This document shows, one piece after another, positions 59,090 to 64,000 of a stretch of 64,000 nucleotides of DNA (within the stretch, counting starts at the first letter, position 1; each line of letters begins with the position of its first letter). Location: NCBI GenBank assembly GCA_964416195.1, contig CAYQDB010000008.1:79317-143316 (forward strand), given 5' to 3'. The notes below the pieces were generated by a model. The model did not search any database. It was not told where the DNA came from and saw only the letters and a list, made by a program, of their open reading frames with translations. A program made the position numbers and the translations under genes. This DNA comes from CAYQDB01 sp964416195. Lineage in GTDB: Bacteria > Zixibacteria > MSB-5A5 > GN15 > FEB-12.

Positions 59090-61087
59090 ATGAAGATGTG
59101 TATGGAGTTTTTATCAAAAATCAACTCTCCTGCTGATGTGAAAAAGCTGTCTATCGATGAGTTGACGGAACTCGCTGTGGAGATCCGTCAGGAGATAGTC
59201 TCGGTCGTATCTGAAACTGGGGGACACCTGGCCACCAATCTTGGATCGGTAGAACTGACACTGGCTATGCATTACCTGTTCGATCTACCTTCGGACAAGT
59301 TAATCTGGGACGTCAGCGACCAGGTCTATACCCACAAGATGCTTACAGGGCGCCGTGATCGGATGCACACATTGCGCCAGTACGGTGGGGTGGCGGGGTT
59401 TGCCAAGCGCAAGGAATCCGAGTACGATCATTTCGGCGCCGGTCATGCTTCCACTTCCATATCCGCCGCTCTTGGTTTCGCCGCCGCACGTGACAATGCC
59501 GGACAGGATTACAAGATTGTAGCCATCATTGGGGATGGCGCTATGACGGGAGGGCTGGCGTATGAAGGTCTTAATAACGCCGGTTCGCTCAAGAAAGACC
59601 TGCTGGTTATCCTCAATGATAATACCTGGTCGATTTCCAAAAATGTCGGCGGGATGTCGAAGTATCTCACAAGCATTATGGCGGATGAGAAATTCAACAA
59701 GCTACGCAACGAAGTCTGGGAACTGACCGGCCGCTTCAAACGCCGTGACAAGATCCGGGCTACAATCGCCAATATTGAGAACTCCCTGAAGGGTCTGCTG
59801 GTCCCCGGGATGCTCTTTGAGAAGCTGGGATTTCGTTACTTTGGTCCTATCGACGGGCATGACCTGGAATTGCTGATTAGAACAATGGGGCGGGTGAAGA
59901 ACCTTCACGGCCCCATTCTGTTGCACATCGCGACCGTGAAAGGGAAAGGCTACGAACCCGCCGAGAGTAACCCCTTTAAGTATCATGGGATAGGCAAGTT
60001 TGATAAAGTAACAGGTAAGACTACTGCCAAGATGTCAGATAGGCCCTCATACACAAAAGTCTTCGGAGATACCATGGTCGAGCTTGGGGGCAAAAGCGAT
60101 AGGGTGGTGGCTATTACTGCGGCGATGGTGGCTGGGACAGGGCTGATCGATTTTGCTGAGAAATACCCGGAGCGGTTTTTTGATGTGGGGATTGCTGAAG
60201 GTCATGCCGGCACATTTGCGGCGGGTCTGGCGGCTGGTGGCTCAAGGCCGTACCTGACAATTTACTCGACTTTCATGCAAAGAGCATTTGACCAGGTTGT
60301 TCACGATATCGCCCTGCAGAATCTGCCCGTGGTAATCTGTATGGATCGTGGCGGTCTGGTTGGGGACGACGGTCCCACCCATCACGGCACATTTGACCTC
60401 TCCTACCTCCCTTTGACGCCCAATCTCTCTGTTGCCGTACCGAGAGACGGCAACGAACTGCGGGCAATGTTGCACTATACAATCGACAACGAACTGTCCG
60501 GACCGGTGGCTATCCGGTACCCCCGTGATACTGTCCCGACCGATATAATGGATGAGGTTCCGGACATTGAATGGGGGAAATGGGAAGCTCTTTCACCGCC
60601 GAGTGATATCATTGTTCTTGCGGTCGGTACGATGGTGACACAGGCTCAAAGGGCGGCAGATATCCTGTCAGCCAGGGGCATAGATATTTCTATTGTCAAC
60701 GCTCGTTTCGTGAAACCGCTTGATCTGGAGATGTTGTCCGAAGTCAAAGAGAAAGCCGGTCTTATCGTGACTATTGAGGAGAATGCTCGGCGTGGCGGTT
60801 TCGGGCAGGCAGTGGCGGAGTACCTGCTATCTGAGGGCTACAGCGGGAAGTTCAAAGCGCTTGGTATCCCTGACCGTTTCATCACTCATGGCAACCGTGC
60901 CTTGCTTCTCAAGGAGATCGGCCTCGACCCTGACGGCATAGCTGCATCTATAGAACAACTGGTTACTGACAGCCATAAGCACACGGGTGGCTTCCTGCAT
61001 AAACTAATGTTCCGGAAGAATGGGAATGCGAAGAAAAAGGTTGGGGTTATTCCCATGGAATCGGGAATCCAGCAGAAACCGAGATAG
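59090..61087 (+). CDS. dxs: 1-deoxy-D-xylulose-5-phosphate synthase
   Basis: Thiamine-diphosphate enzyme that starts the MEP isoprenoid pathway from pyruvate and glyceraldehyde-3-phosphate. TPP motif GDGAMTGGLAYEGLNNAG...LNDN, plus ETGGHLATNLGSVELTLA and AIRYPRDTVP. About 665 aa including a polar C-terminal extension (GNAKKKVGVIPME...) absent from most relatives. ATGs at 59090, 59096 and 59102 are all plausible; the last gives MEFLSKINSPADVKKL, closest to other Dxs. Co-transcribed with xseA, xseB and ispA, the common bacterial order. Confidence 0.95.
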   Translation: MKMCMEFLSKINSPADVKKLSIDELTELAVEIRQEIVSVVSETGGHLATNLGSVELTLAMHYLFDLPSDKLIWDVSDQVYTHKMLTGRRDRMHTLRQYGGVAGFAKRKESEYDHFGAGHASTSISAALGFAAARDNAGQDYKIVAIIGDGAMTGGLAYEGLNNAGSLKKDLLVILNDNTWSISKNVGGMSKYLTSIMADEKFNKLRNEVWELTGRFKRRDKIRATIANIENSLKGLLVPGMLFEKLGFRYFGPIDGHDLELLIRTMGRVKNLHGPILLHIATVKGKGYEPAESNPFKYHGIGKFDKVTGKTTAKMSDRPSYTKVFGDTMVELGGKSDRVVAITAAMVAGTGLIDFAEKYPERFFDVGIAEGHAGTFAAGLAAGGSRPYLTIYSTFMQRAFDQVVHDIALQNLPVVICMDRGGLVGDDGPTHHGTFDLSYLPLTPNLSVAVPRDGNELRAMLHYTIDNELSGPVAIRYPRDTVPTDIMDEVPDIEWGKWEALSPPSDIIVLAVGTMVTQAQRAADILSARGIDISIVNARFVKPLDLEMLSEVKEKAGLIVTIEENARRGGFGQAVAEYLLSEGYSGKFKALGIPDRFITHGNRALLLKEIGLDPDGIAASIEQLVTDSHKHTGGFLHKLMFRKNGNAKKKVGVIPMESGIQQKPR

Positions 61088-61165
61088 GCTGCGTTCCTTG
61101 GTTCCCACATTAAGCTATGGAGTACCCGACACAAGTTCATAATGATTTCGATGAGACGGGCGTAA

Positions 61166-62011
61166 GTGAAAACCTATCTTGATTGTATACCATGCTTTTT
61201 CGATCAAGCTCTCCGCGCCGGACGGATCGCTACAGATGATGAGCGGACAATCAAGTGCCTATTGGATGAAGTGGGTTTGATGTTAAAGGATATCTCTCTT
61301 GAAAGTACGCCCCCGGAGACAGGAAAACTGATTTATGATAAAGTCAGTGAAATAACGGGGAATGCCGATCCATATTGTGAGATAAAGCGCAAAGACACCA
61401 GAAACGCTCTTGCCCTATACCCTTCATTAAAAAGAACAATTGAAGAATCGCACGATCAACTTCTGACCGCAATCAGGATTGCGATCGCAGGCAACGTGAT
61501 CGATTTCGGTGCTAATCCTTCCTTCGATATAGAAAGAGAGATAGAGGAGGTATTGCAAAAGGATTTTGCGATCTTCGATTACGATCAATTCAAGACTCAC
61601 TTGCAGCAGTCTGAAAGTGTTCTGTTTATCGGTGACAATGCTGGAGAGACAGTATTCGACAGGCTACTCATCGAGCAGATAGGTAAGCCGGTAGTTTATG
61701 TGGTTCGAGAACAACCGATCATAAATGATGCCACACGTGAGGATGCAATTCAGGCAGGCTTGGACCAAGTAGCAACGATCATATCTTCCGGCACGACTGC
61801 TCCTGGAACGATCCTAAACACATGCAGCTCTGAGTTCATAGAGCTATTGAACAAGGCGGAATTAATTCTAGCTAAAGGACAGGGGAATTATGAGGGGCTT
61901 TCGAATGAACACCTTTCGATATTCTTTTTGCTAAAAGCCAAGTGCGCAATTATCGCGGACGATATCGGTGTGAGAAAAGGTGACATCGTGTTGAAAGGAA
62001 TAAATGTTTAA
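61166..62011 (+). CDS. DUF89 family damage-control phosphatase
   Basis: 281 aa of the ARMT1/DUF89 fold: N-terminal cysteines in YLDCIPCFFDQALRAGR, characteristic of the prokaryotic subgroup, a metal site VLFIGDNAGETVFDRLLIE, and a later DDIGVRKGDIVL. Members are metal-dependent phosphatases acting on damaged or unwanted phosphometabolites. The substrate here is unknown. The start codon is GTG 61166, with GGGCGTAA before it. It stands alone between dxs and a methyltransferase. Confidence 0.88.
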   Translation: MKTYLDCIPCFFDQALRAGRIATDDERTIKCLLDEVGLMLKDISLESTPPETGKLIYDKVSEITGNADPYCEIKRKDTRNALALYPSLKRTIEESHDQLLTAIRIAIAGNVIDFGANPSFDIEREIEEVLQKDFAIFDYDQFKTHLQQSESVLFIGDNAGETVFDRLLIEQIGKPVVYVVREQPIINDATREDAIQAGLDQVATIISSGTTAPGTILNTCSSEFIELLNKAELILAKGQGNYEGLSNEHLSIFFLLKAKCAIIADDIGVRKGDIVLKGINV

Positions 62012-62098
62012 GACAGGATGGGTAATGGGTAGTCAACAGCAAGCTGTGGGACACCTGTGCTCCAGGGAATCTGACCTAACTGAGAATTGAGTGTAAAT

Positions 62099-62839
62099 AT
62101 GAGTTGGGTTGAAGATCTTTTTGATGAGTCGTATGAAAGCGAGTATGCCGGTATCCTCTCGAACACTGAAGGTACCACCCGTGAAGCTGAGTTTATTGTC
62201 CGGGAGCTTGAACTAAAACAGTCCGACCGCGTGCTGGATTTGGCCTGTGGTCACGGGCGTCACGCCCTGATAGTTGCGGATCATGTTGCCGAAGTAGTGG
62301 GCTATGATCGTACAATGCGGTTCATTGAATACGCACAAGAGTGGGCTGCCGAAAAAGGTGTGGCAAATGCACGGTTCGTAGTAGGGGACATGCGGGAGCT
62401 GTCCTTTGATGCAGAGTTTGACACCGCTTATAATTATTTCACGGCGTGGGGATACTATGATGATGAAACCAACTTCGATATTCTCAAGCGTATTTATCAA
62501 GCATTGAAACCGGGTGGAAGGTTCATGCTGGAGTTTATTCACCGCGACAGCCTGATGCAAAGGTTTAAGGACCGAGACTGGTACGAACTCGACGACGGTA
62601 CAGTGGTTGTTGTAGAGAATTCGTTTGACTTTGAGACTGGACGTCAATACTCAAATCGCACCTACCGAAAGGGATCGAAGACGCGGACAGTTAAGATCGA
62701 CCTGAGAATCCCCACGTCGGAGGAGTTTCAGCGCCTCTTCCGCGAGGCCGGCTTCACGGAGACCCGTCTGGTTCAAGCCCCGGACGGCGGCAAGGTGACT
62801 CTTGATACGCGCCGGATTGCTGTGATTGGTAGCAAGTAA
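62099..62839 (+). CDS. Class I SAM-dependent methyltransferase
   Basis: 246 aa with a Rossmann-type SAM site: motif I DRVLDLACGHGRHAL, motif II GYDRTM, NARFVVGDMRELSFDAEFD and LKPGGRFMLEF. The C-terminal part (EEFQRLFREAGFTETRL) is the usual last helix-strand of small-molecule methyltransferases. Substrate unknown. The start ATG 62099 is preceded by a weak GAGTG; a TTG at 62087 would add only four residues. Neighbouring nadK is not obviously linked. Confidence 0.88.
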   Translation: MSWVEDLFDESYESEYAGILSNTEGTTREAEFIVRELELKQSDRVLDLACGHGRHALIVADHVAEVVGYDRTMRFIEYAQEWAAEKGVANARFVVGDMRELSFDAEFDTAYNYFTAWGYYDDETNFDILKRIYQALKPGGRFMLEFIHRDSLMQRFKDRDWYELDDGTVVVVENSFDFETGRQYSNRTYRKGSKTRTVKIDLRIPTSEEFQRLFREAGFTETRLVQAPDGGKVTLDTRRIAVIGSK

Positions 62840-62942
62840 TAGAGGAACTGTTGGCATCGGTGTGGAGGTAAGTACTTACACTGTATGACACGCCGTTATT
62901 CATCAAAGATGTCAAAAATACAAGACTTTTGACCTGCATTAT

Positions 62943-63062
62943 ATTATCATAAAAGCGTGGAGCGGTTGTTAAGTGGTGTCGGGTGCCCCCACCCGACACC
63001 GCCAGCTGTCAGGTGAGGGCACCCGACAGCACGGCATTATCATAGGGGTGTGGAGCATTAAG
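62943..63062. repeat. Double hairpin flanked by imperfect direct repeats
   Basis: GGTGTCGGGT (62975-62984) pairs perfectly with ACCCGACACC (62991-63000). GCTGTCAGGT (63005-63014) pairs with ACCCGACAGC (63021-63030) with one mismatch. On both sides lie ATTATCATA...GTGGAGC...TTAAG blocks (62943-62973 and 63036-63062). Confidence 0.7.
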
Positions 63063-63064
63063 TT

Positions 63065-63928
63065 ATGCGTTTTGGTTTGATTGCAAATGTGAAGCGAAAA
63101 AGCGCCGGCGAAGCGATTGATACGTTTCTCAGTTGGGCGCGGCAGTCCGGTCATGATGTCGTTTTGTCCGAGGAACTGAAAGAGAGTTTTGGGGATGGAT
63201 TGGATTTCTCTCCGCGACAAGGAATAGCCTCGGAGGTCGACATCCTGGTCTCAATGGGCGGCGACGGGACCTTCCTTGCCTCCGCCAGGGCTGTTGGCGA
63301 ACAGGGCACGCCACTGTTGGGAATAAACCTCGGCTCGTTGGGTTTCTTGACCCAGTTTCCCCAGGAGCAGTTGGAGAAGGCCTTGGATGCCATTGCTGCT
63401 GGAAATTATCAGATCGAAGAACGGATGCTCTTAAGGGTGCACATTGAGGGCAAACGACAGCTTGACAGCCCCTATGCTCTCAATGATGTGGTGGTGGACA
63501 ATGGCCCGGTCGCCCGCTTGATTGATATTAACCTCAGCGTCAACAAGGAGGATATTGTTACCTACAAGGCCGATGGTCTGGTTATTGCCACACCGACCGG
63601 CTCGACGGCCTATTCGCTAGCCGCCGGAGGACCGATTATGCATCCCAAGATGGAAGCTATCATCGCGGCGCCGATTTCTTCCTTCTCATTGAACACTAGG
63701 CCGATGATCTTCTCAGGTAATGACGTGTTGGAAGTAAAAATCTGGTCAGAACACGGCGTAGCTGGATTGACTCTCGATGGACAGGTGATGGCGCCGCTGG
63801 TAGATACGGATAAGGTTGTCATCAGCAGGGCTGATTTTCGTTTGAAGCTGGTCACGTTCCCGCAGTATTCTTTCTATAAATTGCTCAGAAATAAACTGCA
63901 CTGGGGTGTGGCACCGAAAGCGAAGTAG
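63065..63928 (+). CDS. nadK: NAD kinase
   Basis: Phosphorylates NAD to NADP. The nucleotide motif MGGDGTFLASARAV, then GINLGSLGFLTQF, ALNDVVVDNG and IATPTGSTAYSLAAGGPIMH are conserved. 287 aa, standard size. ATG 63065 has GTGGAG 9 bases upstream, lying inside the right copy of a short direct repeat. The last 70 bp of the window, 63929-64000, show nothing recognisable. Confidence 0.96.
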   Translation: MRFGLIANVKRKSAGEAIDTFLSWARQSGHDVVLSEELKESFGDGLDFSPRQGIASEVDILVSMGGDGTFLASARAVGEQGTPLLGINLGSLGFLTQFPQEQLEKALDAIAAGNYQIEERMLLRVHIEGKRQLDSPYALNDVVVDNGPVARLIDINLSVNKEDIVTYKADGLVIATPTGSTAYSLAAGGPIMHPKMEAIIAAPISSFSLNTRPMIFSGNDVLEVKIWSEHGVAGLTLDGQVMAPLVDTDKVVISRADFRLKLVTFPQYSFYKLLRNKLHWGVAPKAK

Positions 63929-64000
63929 GTCAAGCTCACTTGGGGCTTCTCTAAATCGCCGCTCGAAGTCAAGTCTCCTATCAATCGTTTTTCAACCAGC

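Noticed and set aside
1..64000. CRISPR array or tRNA gene
   Set aside because: The repeats are irregularly spaced, palindromic and of different families, and no T-arm/acceptor arrangement was found on reading.

Overview
The window looks like a chromosomal stretch of a Gram-negative, uncultured-type bacterium of the FCB/Zixibacteria neighbourhood. This placement is an inference. It rests on two secreted subtilases ending in paired dockerin-type repeats of the form DLTYLVxYLFxxGPxP, on outer-membrane features (Omp85-type barrel, heptose/LPS enzymes, PilQ secretin, several lipoproteins), and on MEP-pathway isoprenoid genes beside an archaeal-type HMG-CoA synthase/thiolase/DUF35 set. No rRNA, tRNA, CRISPR array, transposase, integrase or phage gene was seen.

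Layout. 1-5.5 kb: the 3' part of a sigma-54 response regulator, an exported nuclease-like protein, an SbcD-type nuclease and an NSS sodium symporter. 5.8-9.9 kb: a small exported protein, then uppP, a WaaF-GmhB fusion and a radical-SAM AmrS gene, tightly packed. 10-16.3 kb: a three-gene envelope operon (HExxH/propeller/Omp85 fusion, PQQ-propeller lipoprotein, HEAT-repeat protein). 16.5-20.8 kb: heat-shock block hsp20-dnaK-cbpA followed by an overlapping HEPN-like gene. 20.8-21.5 kb: a gene-free nest of unrelated hairpin repeats. 21.5-25.6 kb: HMG-CoA synthase, thiolase, DUF35 and an M29 aminopeptidase. 25.6-28 kb: a PKD/dockerin subtilase. 28.3-36.8 kb: a type IV pilus/secretion cluster (pseudopilin, pilM, pilN, pilO, an AMIN-PilP fusion, pilQ, an Ig-like lipoprotein). 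37-41.2 kb: acyl-CoA synthetase, YjbQ, mtnA, SprT. 41.5-44.5 kb: a second dockerin subtilase and a propeller lipoprotein. 44.9-55.1 kb: rplM-rpsI-rpsB-tsf-pyrH-frr, then uppS-cdsA-ubiA-nlpC-uvrC. 55.1-56.7 kb: a low-density island bounded by related repeat clusters, with a folded non-coding element, an orphan gene and a gene fragment. 56.7-64 kb: xseA-xseB-ispA-dxs, a DUF89 protein, a methyltransferase and nadK.

The isoprenoid genes form a connected theme: dxs makes MEP precursors, ispA and uppS elongate them, uppP recycles undecaprenyl carrier, and a UbiA-type enzyme uses a prenyl chain. The presence of the top of a mevalonate-type route (HMGS/thiolase/DUF35) without a reductase in view is therefore notable.

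The other striking property is the number of short intergenic hairpin repeats in at least six sequence families. Some copies differ by paired substitutions that keep the hairpin intact. One cluster appears to have extended the reading frame in front of the Omp85 fusion gene, and another appears to truncate a small gene that may encode a ribbon-helix-helix protein.
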